DNA from: CAYFPS01 sp964345075
GTDB lineage: Bacteria > CAIWAD01
Reading direction: 5' to 3'
Length of the DNA: 64,000 bases
Assembly: GCA_964345075.1 (NCBI GenBank)
Contig: CAYFPS010000001.1
Span: 248,001 to 312,000, forward strand
The position numbers were made by a program, and so were the translations under genes. The first letter of the stretch is position 1. Every line of letters begins with the position of its first letter. Under the pieces are notes generated by a model. It did not search any database and had not been told where the DNA came from. It saw only the letters and a program-made list of their open reading frames with translations. Of this stretch, positions 1 through 7,618 are shown in pieces.

Positions 1-184
1 CGTGATCCAGCAGCAGCACCCATGTATCACGAACCGGTGCATCTTCGGCAAGAGTCAGGCGCAGCTCGCCGGAGGCAAGTCGCTCCAGCACAAGGCCGGG
101 CCGCTGTGGACACAGGACTTCCGCGCGGCCGGGGAGGGTCGATAGGATCAGGCCCAGCAGGGCCCAGCGAGCTGTTTTTGTCAT
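1..184 (-). CDS. N-terminal fragment of an exported protein (runs off the window)
   Basis: The gene starts with ATG at 184-182, seven bases after the stop of the helicase gene upstream, and continues past the left edge. The first residues are MTKTARWALLGLILSTLPGRAE: a short basic N-terminus, a hydrophobic stretch and a small-residue cleavage region, so a Sec signal peptide is likely. What follows (RLASGELRLTLAED and so on) matches no family I recognise in about 60 residues. One TGTATCAC-family octamer at 23-30 is read as Arg-Asp-Thr. It was probably cotranscribed with the helicase. Confidence 0.6.
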   Translation of the reverse strand, partial: MTKTARWALLGLILSTLPGRAEVLCPQRPGLVLERLASGELRLTLAEDAPVRDTWVLLLDH

Positions 185-191
185 GCCGTGT

Positions 192-1859
192 TCAGTTGAA
201 GTTGCGGATCTCATAGCGGTAACCCTGCTCGGTCAGGAAGAGCTGCCGGTTCATGGCGAATTCCTGATCGATGGTATCGCGCGTCACAAGTGTATAAAAC
301 CACGCCTGATTTTCTCCGGACTTGGGCCTTAGGACCCGCCCCAGACGCTGCGCCTCTTCCTGGCGGCTGCCAAAAGTCCCGGAGACCTGAATCGCCACAT
401 TGGCTTCGGGCAGGTCAACAGCAAAGTTGGCCACCTTGGAAACCACCAGAACCTTTTCTTCACCCGTTCGAAACTTGTTGTAGAGCTCGTCGCGAACCTG
501 ATTGCGCACACTGCCCGTGATCAGCGGGGCGCCCAGGATTTTGGCGATGGTCTTTAACTGATCGATGAACTGCCCGATGATCAAAATGCGATCACCCGCG
601 TGCTGCTTGAGCAGATGGTCGATCACCTCCAGTTTGGCCGGGTTGGTCGAGGCCACCGTATACTTTCGGCGTGTTTCGGCAAGCGCGTACTCCAGCCTCA
701 GGTCCTGATCCATCGGCAGGCGATATTCCACGCAGCTGGCCTCGGCAATCCAGCCCTGCCGCTCGAGCTCCTTCCAGGGCACGTCGATCTTCTTGGGGCC
801 GATCAGCGAGAAGACGTCGTCTTCCTTGTTGTCCTCGCGAACAAGCGTTGCCGTCAGGCCCAGGCGGCGGCGACTTTGAATGTCGGCCACAGCGCGGAAC
901 ACCGGCGCGGGCAGCAGGTGGACCTCGTCGTATACAATCAGTCCCCACTGGTGCTCATTGAACAACGAGAAGTGGATGAAAGGGCTTTTCTTGTTGCGGC
1001 GGTAGGTCAGGATCTGGTAAGTGGCGATGGTGATCGGCTTGATCTCTTTCAATTCGCCCGAGTATTCTCCGATCATGTCCGGGTGAATGTCCGTCTTGTC
1101 GAGGATCTCCTGCTTCCACTGCCTCAGGGCCGTGACATTGGTGGTCAGAATCAGCGTGTGCATCGAGACCTTTTCCATCACCCCGATGCCGATCACGGTT
1201 TTGCCGGCTCCGCAAGGCAGTACCAGCACGCCGCTGCCGCCGCGGGAGTCGCCACCCGACCAGAAGACATTGACCGCGTCCTGCTGATAGCGCCTTAGCC
1301 CAAACTCGCGCCCGGACCGTGATACAGGCCTCAGGCCGATCTCCATGGGCGTGCCGGCCGTGTATCCCGCCAGGTCTTCCACCGGGAAGCCGATTTTGAT
1401 CAGGGCCTGCTTGAGGTGGCCGCGATTGCCCTGCGGCACGCGGTAGCGCTTTTCATCCAGCTGCTGACCGAGCAGCGGCCCCACCGTTTTGTGGCGGGAA
1501 AGCTCCAGCATCAGGAGGGGCTCGGCGGACTCGAGCAGCAGCTCCTCGCCCTCGCGCACCAGGCGGACACGCCCGTAGCGCCCAACAACCTCACGGATGT
1601 CTTCCACCACGTTGGTCGGCACTTCGTACTTGGAGTAGCGATTGAGGATGTTGATGATCTCGCTGGCCGCCATGCCGCTGGAGGCCGCGTTCCAAAGGGA
1701 AAGCGGCGTGATGCGGTAGGTGTGCAGATGCTCGGGGCTCTTGTCAAGCTCGGCGAAGCGCGCCAGATCGTCGCGGGCGTCTTCAAAGGCCGGATTGGCC
1801 GTTTCCAGAAAGACCGTCCTGTCCGACTGGACGATCAAGGGATTGGCAGGGTTATACAC
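192..1859 (-). CDS. XPB/RAD25-type superfamily 2 DNA helicase
   Basis: A 555-residue DEVH-box helicase of the bacterial XPB type, expected to unwind DNA in repair or transcription-linked processes. The N-terminal region resembles the XPB damage-recognition part. The Walker A motif PCGAGKT is near residue 213, followed by YDEVHLLPAP (DEVH box), LGLTATLVRED (motif III) and, in the C-terminal RecA-like domain, QRLGRVLRP (motif VI). The start was set at GTG 1859 because AGGAG lies just upstream; this overlaps the stop of the YjbQ gene by eight bases, implying coupled translation. A longer in-frame start at 1919 would lie inside the upstream gene. One GTGATACA copy is at 1319. The cellular role of bacterial XPB is known only from the family, not from this sequence. 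Confidence 0.88.
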   Translation of the reverse strand: MYNPANPLIVQSDRTVFLETANPAFEDARDDLARFAELDKSPEHLHTYRITPLSLWNAASSGMAASEIINILNRYSKYEVPTNVVEDIREVVGRYGRVRLVREGEELLLESAEPLLMLELSRHKTVGPLLGQQLDEKRYRVPQGNRGHLKQALIKIGFPVEDLAGYTAGTPMEIGLRPVSRSGREFGLRRYQQDAVNVFWSGGDSRGGSGVLVLPCGAGKTVIGIGVMEKVSMHTLILTTNVTALRQWKQEILDKTDIHPDMIGEYSGELKEIKPITIATYQILTYRRNKKSPFIHFSLFNEHQWGLIVYDEVHLLPAPVFRAVADIQSRRRLGLTATLVREDNKEDDVFSLIGPKKIDVPWKELERQGWIAEASCVEYRLPMDQDLRLEYALAETRRKYTVASTNPAKLEVIDHLLKQHAGDRILIIGQFIDQLKTIAKILGAPLITGSVRNQVRDELYNKFRTGEEKVLVVSKVANFAVDLPEANVAIQVSGTFGSRQEEAQRLGRVLRPKSGENQAWFYTLVTRDTIDQEFAMNRQLFLTEQGYRYEIRNFN

Positions 1860-2256
1860 GGTTCTCCTGCGGCAGAAAAGTTGCCCACAGACGCCTTTGC
1901 CTGGGGCCGTCAAATTCACAGAACCAGACCGATTGCCAGGTTCCCAGCTTCAGCCGGCCAGCCACCACGGGCACCCAGAGCTGACAGCCCAGCAGGCTGC
2001 TTTTCAGGTGCGCGTCCGAATTGCCTTCGGCGTGGCGATAGCGGGCGTCATCGGCCAGCTCGCCCAGCTTCATGATCAGGTCACGCGGGACGTCCGGGTC
2101 CCCGTTCTCGTTGATGGTCAAGGCCGCCGTTGTGTGCGGCACATGCAGAAGGAGCAGACCTTCCCGCCAACCCTCATCGGCAAGCAGGCCCTCCAGCATC
2201 TCATCCAGACGAATGAAGGCGCTGCGGGCCGAGGTCGAAAGTCGAAGCTCTTTCAT
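1852..2256 (-). CDS. YjbQ / UPF0047 family protein
   Basis: A 134-residue protein of the YjbQ family (secondary thiamine-phosphate synthase type). Family signatures include LLLLHVPHTTAALTINEN with its conserved histidine and asparagine, HLKSSLLG in the middle, and LGTWQSVWFCEFDGPR near the C-terminus. The ATG at 2256 gives the usual family length; the frame stays open upstream to 2460, but that part is proline- and serine-rich and unlike the family. The gene ends inside the start of the XPB helicase gene. Whether it makes thiamine phosphate in vivo is not shown here. Confidence 0.88.
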   Translation of the reverse strand: MKELRLSTSARSAFIRLDEMLEGLLADEGWREGLLLLHVPHTTAALTINENGDPDVPRDLIMKLGELADDARYRHAEGNSDAHLKSSLLGCQLWVPVVAGRLKLGTWQSVWFCEFDGPRQRRLWATFLPQENRV

Positions 2257-2369
2257 ACAGAATCTTTTGAAGTCTTGGCCAAGTCTCAAAGTGGCAAATC
2301 TTTCGCGGCTTTTGGAGGGGGTATTGCGTGCTTTCCCTACCCCTTTAAGCCAATTGCTACCTTGGCCCA

Positions 2370-2771
2370 ATGGAAAACTACCACTGGACCCATTTACCCT
2401 TGAAGGCCCGCCCCCTGCGCTTCTGGCTGCTTGTCCTGCTGGTCCTGCTGGTGGCTTCAATACTTGTCTACTGGCTGGGAGCGGGGCTGGAAAGCCTTGT
2501 ACTCTCGGTGCTTTTCGTCTTCAGCCTGCGCGAAGGGCTCTTTTCCTCCAGCATCAGCGCCAGCGAACTTGACCTGACCCTTTCCGCTCCCCTGACCGGC
2601 GCGCGCAGCTTCAGCTGGAGCAAGATCGCGCAACTGAAGCTTGAAGGCCCAGGCTTGATCATCGAATGCGCCGACGGCAAGGTGCTGGCGCGAGCCCTGC
2701 CCCCGGACCAGGATCCGGCGGAGATTCTGGCCTCGCTCGAGGCGCTGCGCAAGGCTTTTCACGAAAACTGA
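2370..2771 (+). CDS. Small membrane protein, unknown function
   Basis: A 133-residue protein not recognised by family. Residues about 16-55 are strongly hydrophobic (RFWLLVLLVLLVASILVYWL followed by a second segment), so it probably has two membrane helices with a short cytosolic or periplasmic tail. The tail (SASELDLTLSAPLTGARSF and later PDQDPAEILASLEALRKAF) suggests a small beta-rich domain ending in a helix, as in bacterial PH-like membrane proteins, but that is a guess. It opens the plus-strand run that continues to 11.26 kb. Confidence 0.6.
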   Translation: MENYHWTHLPLKARPLRFWLLVLLVLLVASILVYWLGAGLESLVLSVLFVFSLREGLFSSSISASELDLTLSAPLTGARSFSWSKIAQLKLEGPGLIIECADGKVLARALPPDQDPAEILASLEALRKAFHEN

Positions 2772-2795
2772 CAGGCAATCACTATATCCATAAAC

Positions 2796-3143
2796 ATGCT
2801 TTCGCAAAAAGAACCACAAAGACCCAAGCCCCCCGAAGAGCTTGACAGCGCCGAAATCGAGCTGGTCGGGCGCTTTGTGAGCGAGCTGGTCAGCCGCCGC
2901 CTGACAGCCCCGGCCATTTTCATGCTTGAGGGCATGCGGCCGATGAATTTCGTCCTGAGCCAGGGCATGGTCTTCATTTCACCCTTGATCAAAATCCTGT
3001 TCGAGGCGGTTCATTTCGACCAGGTTCAGGAAATGCTGGAAAAGCGCGGGGCCATCCCCTACATTATTGATTGTATCGAGTTTGAAGAAGAGGTATCCCG
3101 TGGCCAAAAGCACAGCGAAGTCGACCCCGAAGAAAAAGACTGA
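2796..3143 (+). CDS. Conserved-looking small protein, unknown function
   Basis: A 115-residue acidic protein without a signal peptide or clear membrane helix. The central stretch LVSRRLTAPAIFMLEGMRPMNFVLSQGMVF is amphipathic and helical. The C-terminus is highly charged (EEEVSRGQKHSEVDPEEKD) because it overlaps, in another frame, the start of the next gene by 44 bases. It lies 24 bases after the preceding small membrane-protein gene, so the two are likely cotranscribed. No function can be assigned. Confidence 0.6.
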   Translation: MLSQKEPQRPKPPEELDSAEIELVGRFVSELVSRRLTAPAIFMLEGMRPMNFVLSQGMVFISPLIKILFEAVHFDQVQEMLEKRGAIPYIIDCIEFEEEVSRGQKHSEVDPEEKD

Positions 3144-4884
3144 CTCCGCCCCCGCCAAAAAGGCAGCAGGCAGCAAAAAATCCACCAGCAAGGCCACAAA
3201 GGCTCCCGCAAAGAAGCCCGCGGCCACCAAAGCCGCCAAGCCCGCTGCAAAGGAAGCCGCCACAGCAAAAAGCGCCAAGCCGGCAACCAGAAAGGCCAGC
3301 CCCGCCAAGGCGGCCAGGCCCCTCGCGAAAAAAGCTTCAGCAACAAAACCGGCCAAGGCCACTGTGAAGAAGGCCGCAAAGCCGGCAACGAAAAAGAGCC
3401 CCGCACCAGCGGTTAAGAAAGCTGCGCCCGTCAAAGCCACCAAGGCCCCCGTAAAAAAGGCGGCAGCAAAGAAGCCTTCTGCGGCAAAGTCCAGCGGGCA
3501 GGTCCGTGTCAGCGCGGCCAAGCCGGGCGCAGCCGCGGGCAGCAGCCTGCTGATTCGCGGCGCAACGATCGTCACCCTCAACCTGATTCGCGAAGTCGTT
3601 CAAGGCGACCTGCGGATTGTCGACGGACGCATTGCCGCCATCGGCAAACGCCTTAAGCCGCGCAAGGACGAGGCCGTGCTGGATGCCGCCGGCCTGACCG
3701 TTTTCCCGGGCTTCTTCCAGATGCACGTTCACCTCTGCCAGACCCTCTTCCGCCACATGGGCGAGGATATGGCGCTTTTTGACTGGCTCAGGAACCGCGT
3801 CTGGCCGCTTGAGGCCGCGCACAATCAAGCCTCCCTTAGGGCTTCGGCCCAGCTGGGGCTTGCCGAAATGCTGCTTTCGGGCACCACCAGCTTTGTCTCC
3901 ATGGAAACCTCTCACGGCACCGAAACGGCATTCGAAGAAATTGTCAGCACGGGCATGCGCGCCTTTTCGGGCAAGGCCCTGATGGACGGTGGCCGCGGCG
4001 TTCCCACCAAGCTGAAGGAGAGCACCAAAAAGGCGCTCGATTCCGCCGGCCGCATGCTGGTTGACTGGCAAGGCAAGGGCGGACTGGAGGTAATCCTCAA
4101 CCCCCGCTTTGCCCCCAGCTGCACGCCGGACCTCTTGAGGCAGGTCGGCAAACTGGCCGCCGAACACGAGGCCTGGATCCACACCCATGTGGCCGAAACG
4201 CGGGACGAGGTTCAGCTGACCCGCGAAACCTTCGGACGCAACCCGATCCTGCTTTATGAGGCACTGGGTTATCTGGACGGCAAGTTCATCGGTGTTCACG
4301 CCGTGCACCTGACCGAGGCTGAAAAGCTGCGTCTGGCCGGCCGCAACAGTGTGGCGCTTGTCCATTGCCCCTCGGCCAACATGAAGCTGGCCAGTGGCAT
4401 CGCCCCCCTGGCCGACCTGCTCTCGCGCGGCATTCGCGTGGGGCTGGGCGCCGATGGAGCCGCCTGCAACAATGCCCTTTCCATGCTCAGGGAAATGCGC
4501 CTGGCCGGACTTCTGCAAAAGGTCTCGCGCGGGGCCAGCGCTTTAAACGCCCAGACCATTCTCGAGCTGGCCACAATTGATGCCGCCACAGCCATGGGCA
4601 TTGACGGCGAGCTGGGCAGCGTCGAGGTGGGCAAACGGGCCGATCTGGCCATCTTCGACCTGAATCATCCCTCGATCCAGCCCGCTGGAACACCCGCCCA
4701 GCAGCTTGTCTGGGCAGCCAGCGAACGCGACCTTGTGCACACGCTCGTGAACGGACGCTTCATGGTGCGCGACCGCAAGCTGGTCTGGCAGGATCAGGAC
4801 GAACTGCTGAAGACGGCCCGCAGGGAGGCGCAGAAGCTTGTATCACGAGCCGGCCTGGAGGGCAAGGTTCCCTTTGGCGACTGA
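3100..4884 (+). CDS. Amidohydrolase (SAH/MTA deaminase type) with histone-H1-like N-terminal tail
   Basis: A 594-residue protein. Residues 1 to about 145 are Lys/Ala/Pro-rich (repeats such as KAPAKKPAATKAAK), like bacterial histone-H1-like tails. The rest is a metal-dependent amidohydrolase of the chlorohydrolase/S-adenosylhomocysteine deaminase group: MHVHL metal site, GTTSFVSMET, HTHVAET, GVHAVHL, HCPSANMKLASG and GLGADGAACNN. GTG 3100 was chosen because an AAGAGG sequence precedes it at good spacing. I found no in-frame ATG, GTG or TTG immediately before the enzyme domain, so the fusion looks genuine. The enzyme likely deaminates an adenine or guanine-type substrate in the cytosol; the tail should bind nucleic acid, which is inference. 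One octamer at 4839 encodes Val-Ser-Arg. Confidence 0.85.
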   Translation: MAKSTAKSTPKKKTDSAPAKKAAGSKKSTSKATKAPAKKPAATKAAKPAAKEAATAKSAKPATRKASPAKAARPLAKKASATKPAKATVKKAAKPATKKSPAPAVKKAAPVKATKAPVKKAAAKKPSAAKSSGQVRVSAAKPGAAAGSSLLIRGATIVTLNLIREVVQGDLRIVDGRIAAIGKRLKPRKDEAVLDAAGLTVFPGFFQMHVHLCQTLFRHMGEDMALFDWLRNRVWPLEAAHNQASLRASAQLGLAEMLLSGTTSFVSMETSHGTETAFEEIVSTGMRAFSGKALMDGGRGVPTKLKESTKKALDSAGRMLVDWQGKGGLEVILNPRFAPSCTPDLLRQVGKLAAEHEAWIHTHVAETRDEVQLTRETFGRNPILLYEALGYLDGKFIGVHAVHLTEAEKLRLAGRNSVALVHCPSANMKLASGIAPLADLLSRGIRVGLGADGAACNNALSMLREMRLAGLLQKVSRGASALNAQTILELATIDAATAMGIDGELGSVEVGKRADLAIFDLNHPSIQPAGTPAQQLVWAASERDLVHTLVNGRFMVRDRKLVWQDQDELLKTARREAQKLVSRAGLEGKVPFGD

Positions 4885-4930
4885 CAAGGCCTGATCCACA
4901 CACACCTCACACTCAATACGGGAAGACTCG

Positions 4931-6820
4931 ATGAAGGAAATTCGGTCGATCCTGGCCACGGACTGTGGCAGCACGACAACCAAGTGCATTCTGATCGAAA
5001 AGATCGGCGACAGCTATCGCCAGACCATTCGTGGCGAAGCGCCGACCACGGTAGAGGCTCCCTTTGAGGATGTGACCATGGGTGTGATCAACGCCGCAAC
5101 CGAGGTCGAGGAACTGTCACACACGGAACTGAGCCTGGCCGACGGCACCGTCCGTCACGCGACACCCGAGCGCAAGATTCTGCGCAAGGTCACGGGTGAA
5201 GACGGCCGTGATACATGGGAGATCATCGTCCCGCAAAACGGCAACGAGGGTGTGGATGCCTACATCTCCACATCAAGCGCCGGTGGCGGTTTGCAGATGA
5301 TGGTGGCGGGTGTGGTGCAGTCGATGACCGGCGAGTCGGCGCAGCGCGCGGCACTGGGCGCGGGCGCGATTGTAATGGACATGATCGCCTCCAATGATGG
5401 CCGCCTGCCTCACGAAAAAATCGATCGCATTCGGCGCTTAAGGCCCGACATGATTCTGCTTGCGGGCGGCACCGACGGCGGCTCGAAGCTGCCTGTCAAT
5501 CTGGCCGAGCTTATCGCCGCAGCCAAGCCCCGGCCGCGCCTGGGACAGGGCTTCAACCTGCCCATCATTTACGCCGGCAATCACGAATTGAAAGAGCAGA
5601 TCGTCGAGGTCCTGAACGAGGTTTGCGCGCTGGACATCGTGGAGAACCTGCGGCCCGTGCTGGAGCGGGAAAACCTGAACCCAGCCCGCGACAAGATCCA
5701 TGACCTCTTCATGGAACACGTGATGCAGCAGGCCCCCGGCTACGACAAGCTGATGAGCATCTGCCGCTACTGGGATCAGGAGGCAAATGCCCCTGTTTCC
5801 GTACCCATCATGCCGACGCCCGGTGCGGTGGGCAAGATCATCGAAACCATCGCCGAGATCAACCAGATCAATGTGGTCGGCGTGGATATTGGTGGCGCAA
5901 CCACGGATGTCTTCAGCGTCTTTGGCGGCGTCTTCAACCGCACCGTCTCGGCCAACCTCGGCATGAGCTACAGTGTCTCCAATGTGCTGGCCGAGGCCGG
6001 GCTGGAGAACATTCAGCGCTGGGTTCCCTTCCCGCTGGATCCCGACGAGCTCAGGAACCGCATCGGCAACAAGATGATTCGCCCGACAACCATTCCGCAG
6101 ACAAAGGAAGACCTGCAGATTGAGCAGGCCATCGCCCGCGAGGCCCTGCGTCTTTCCTTTGTGCAGCACAAGGAGTTTGCCGTCGAGCTGAAGGGCGTGC
6201 AGCAGGAGCGCACAATCAGTGACGCCTTTGATCAGGAAGGCGGCAGCCGCAGTCTGGTCAAGATGCGCGAGCTGGACCTGCTGGTTGGCTCCGGTGGTGT
6301 TCTGTCACACGCTCCCCGCCGCGTTCAGACCGCCTGGATGCTGGTGGACGCCTTCCTGCCTGAGGGCTTTACCAAGCTGGCCGTGGACAGCATTTTCATG
6401 ATGCCGCAGCTGGGCGTGCTTTCCAGCTTCCACAAGGAGGCCGCCACACAGGTGTTCGACAAGGACTGCATGGTGCACCTGGGCACCTGCGTTGCCCCGA
6501 TCGGCCCGCTGAAGGCGCCAGGCAAGCCCTGTGTTACAATCACCGGCACGCTGCCTGATGGCCGAAGCCTGAACGAGACCATTGCCCAGGACGAACTGCG
6601 CCTCTTCCCGCTGGCCCTGGGCGAAGAAGCCAAACTGAACTTCGAGCCCGCCAAGGGCTTTGACCTTGGCGCGGGTCCGGGCAAGGCTGTGACACAAACC
6701 GTCACCGGCGGCGTGGTCGGACTTGTGATTGACACGCGCGGTCGTCCTTTCAACCTGACAGCCTCTACGGCGGGGCGACTGGAAAAGCTGGACCGTTGGG
6801 ATATCACCAAGGGATCCTGA
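4931..6820 (+). CDS. glmL: GlmL/MutL-family ASKHA protein (glutamate mutase accessory type)
   Basis: A 629-residue protein of the GlmL (MutL of glutamate mutase, not mismatch-repair MutL) family. The ASKHA nucleotide-binding fold shows as ATDCGSTTTKC at the N-terminus and GVDIGGATTDVFSVFGG near residue 320; DLLVGSGGVLSHAP lies near residue 450. Family members reactivate or chaperone adenosylcobalamin-dependent aminomutases. No mutase subunit is present in this window, so the partner must be elsewhere or the role differs. Its stop overlaps the start of the HEPN gene (TGATG), indicating one transcript. One octamer at 5208 is read as Arg-Asp-Thr. Confidence 0.88.
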   Translation: MKEIRSILATDCGSTTTKCILIEKIGDSYRQTIRGEAPTTVEAPFEDVTMGVINAATEVEELSHTELSLADGTVRHATPERKILRKVTGEDGRDTWEIIVPQNGNEGVDAYISTSSAGGGLQMMVAGVVQSMTGESAQRAALGAGAIVMDMIASNDGRLPHEKIDRIRRLRPDMILLAGGTDGGSKLPVNLAELIAAAKPRPRLGQGFNLPIIYAGNHELKEQIVEVLNEVCALDIVENLRPVLERENLNPARDKIHDLFMEHVMQQAPGYDKLMSICRYWDQEANAPVSVPIMPTPGAVGKIIETIAEINQINVVGVDIGGATTDVFSVFGGVFNRTVSANLGMSYSVSNVLAEAGLENIQRWVPFPLDPDELRNRIGNKMIRPTTIPQTKEDLQIEQAIAREALRLSFVQHKEFAVELKGVQQERTISDAFDQEGGSRSLVKMRELDLLVGSGGVLSHAPRRVQTAWMLVDAFLPEGFTKLAVDSIFMMPQLGVLSSFHKEAATQVFDKDCMVHLGTCVAPIGPLKAPGKPCVTITGTLPDGRSLNETIAQDELRLFPLALGEEAKLNFEPAKGFDLGAGPGKAVTQTVTGGVVGLVIDTRGRPFNLTASTAGRLEKLDRWDITKGS

Positions 6821-7254
6821 TGGCCACCCTCGACCTGAATCACCTCAATGGATGTATCACAACGCTGGACGAAGCGCTTGCCGGGCTTTCAAGCGATACG
6901 CTTGAGCCGCGCCTGAGGCCTGTGTTCAGGGCCGCCGCCATCAAGGAGTTCGAGCTGATTCTGGAGCAGGCGGGAAAACTGCTCAGGCGCTGCCTCAAGC
7001 TTTACGCAGCCAGCTCGCGGGAAGTTGACCAGCTGAGCTTCAAGGACCTTTTTCGCCGGGCATCAAGGGCCGGGATTCTTGATGAAAACCAGGCGCGCGC
7101 CTGGCTGGCCCACCGTGATTGGCGCAATCGAACGGCTCACGACTACGGCGAGGATCTGGCTGAAGACTTCCTTTCTGAGGCAGACACTTTTTTGTCTGAT
7201 GCAAAAAGCCTGATGGCATCACTTGCCAAAGCCTGTCCAGATGATACTCTGTGA
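6820..7254 (+). CDS. HEPN-domain protein, HI0074-like substrate-binding partner of a nucleotidyltransferase
   Basis: A 144-residue all-helical protein of the HI0074/HepT-like HEPN group. The hallmark is RNRTAHDYGEDLAE near residue 105, an R-x4-H-x-Y motif of the kind that in HepT toxins forms the RNase site and is AMPylated by MntA. The ATG at 6820 overlaps the GlmL stop, and the next gene starts inside this one, the classical arrangement for a HEPN-MNT toxin-antitoxin pair. Two octamers, at 6853 (in the N-terminal Cys-Ile-Thr codons) and at 7251 (which contains its TGA stop), mark the gene. Toxin activity is inferred; a non-toxic HI0073/HI0074-type role is equally open. Confidence 0.78.
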   Translation: MATLDLNHLNGCITTLDEALAGLSSDTLEPRLRPVFRAAAIKEFELILEQAGKLLRRCLKLYAASSREVDQLSFKDLFRRASRAGILDENQARAWLAHRDWRNRTAHDYGEDLAEDFLSEADTFLSDAKSLMASLAKACPDDTL

Positions 7255-7537
7255 TACAGACAGAGAAACGCTCCTGGAGCTGATTAACGCCCACCTTGCT
7301 GGCTACAGGGTCTGGGCCTATGGCTCTCGCGTTGACGAGAGTGGTCACGCGGGCTCAGATCTGGATCTGGCAATCTGGCCGGGTGAAGATGAGCTTGTAT
7401 CACAAGAGAGACTTGCGGCTTTTCTTGAGGCATGCGAAGAGAGCCGCCTGCCTTTCATTGTGGATGCCCACGATGCCAGCAGGCTGCCTGTTTCCTTTCA
7501 GTTACGAATTCAAAAGACCCATGAGGTGCTGGCCTGA
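7241..7537 (+). CDS. MNT-type minimal nucleotidyltransferase
   Basis: A 98-residue minimal nucleotidyltransferase with YGSRVDESGHAGSDLDLAI, the GSx10DxD signature, and a third acidic residue in PFIVDAHD. Such proteins pair with HEPN proteins; MntA AMPylates and silences its HepT partner. I chose ATG 7241, overlapping the HEPN gene by 14 bases; a TTG at 7223 is possible and would add six residues. Octamers are at 7251 and 7396 (Val-Ser-Gln). The pair sits between glmL and ettA in the same direction, suggesting insertion into, or a stable place in, a housekeeping run. Confidence 0.8.
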   Translation: MILCDTDRETLLELINAHLAGYRVWAYGSRVDESGHAGSDLDLAIWPGEDELVSQERLAAFLEACEESRLPFIVDAHDASRLPVSFQLRIQKTHEVLA

Positions 7538-7618
7538 GCCGGGATCTGTCCTTCTGCATGACATCAGGCACAGGTCACAAACTCTGATCTTCAGGGCTTT
7601 TATAAACAGGATGGTTCC

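Noticed and set aside
22..216. Plus-strand 64-codon open frame at the left edge
   Set aside because: It lies over the secreted-protein gene on the minus strand, which has a start, signal peptide and operon context.
3337..4518. Long antisense open frame (393 codons) opposite the amidohydrolase
   Set aside because: It is a shadow of a high-G+C gene; the plus-strand frame carries clear enzyme motifs.
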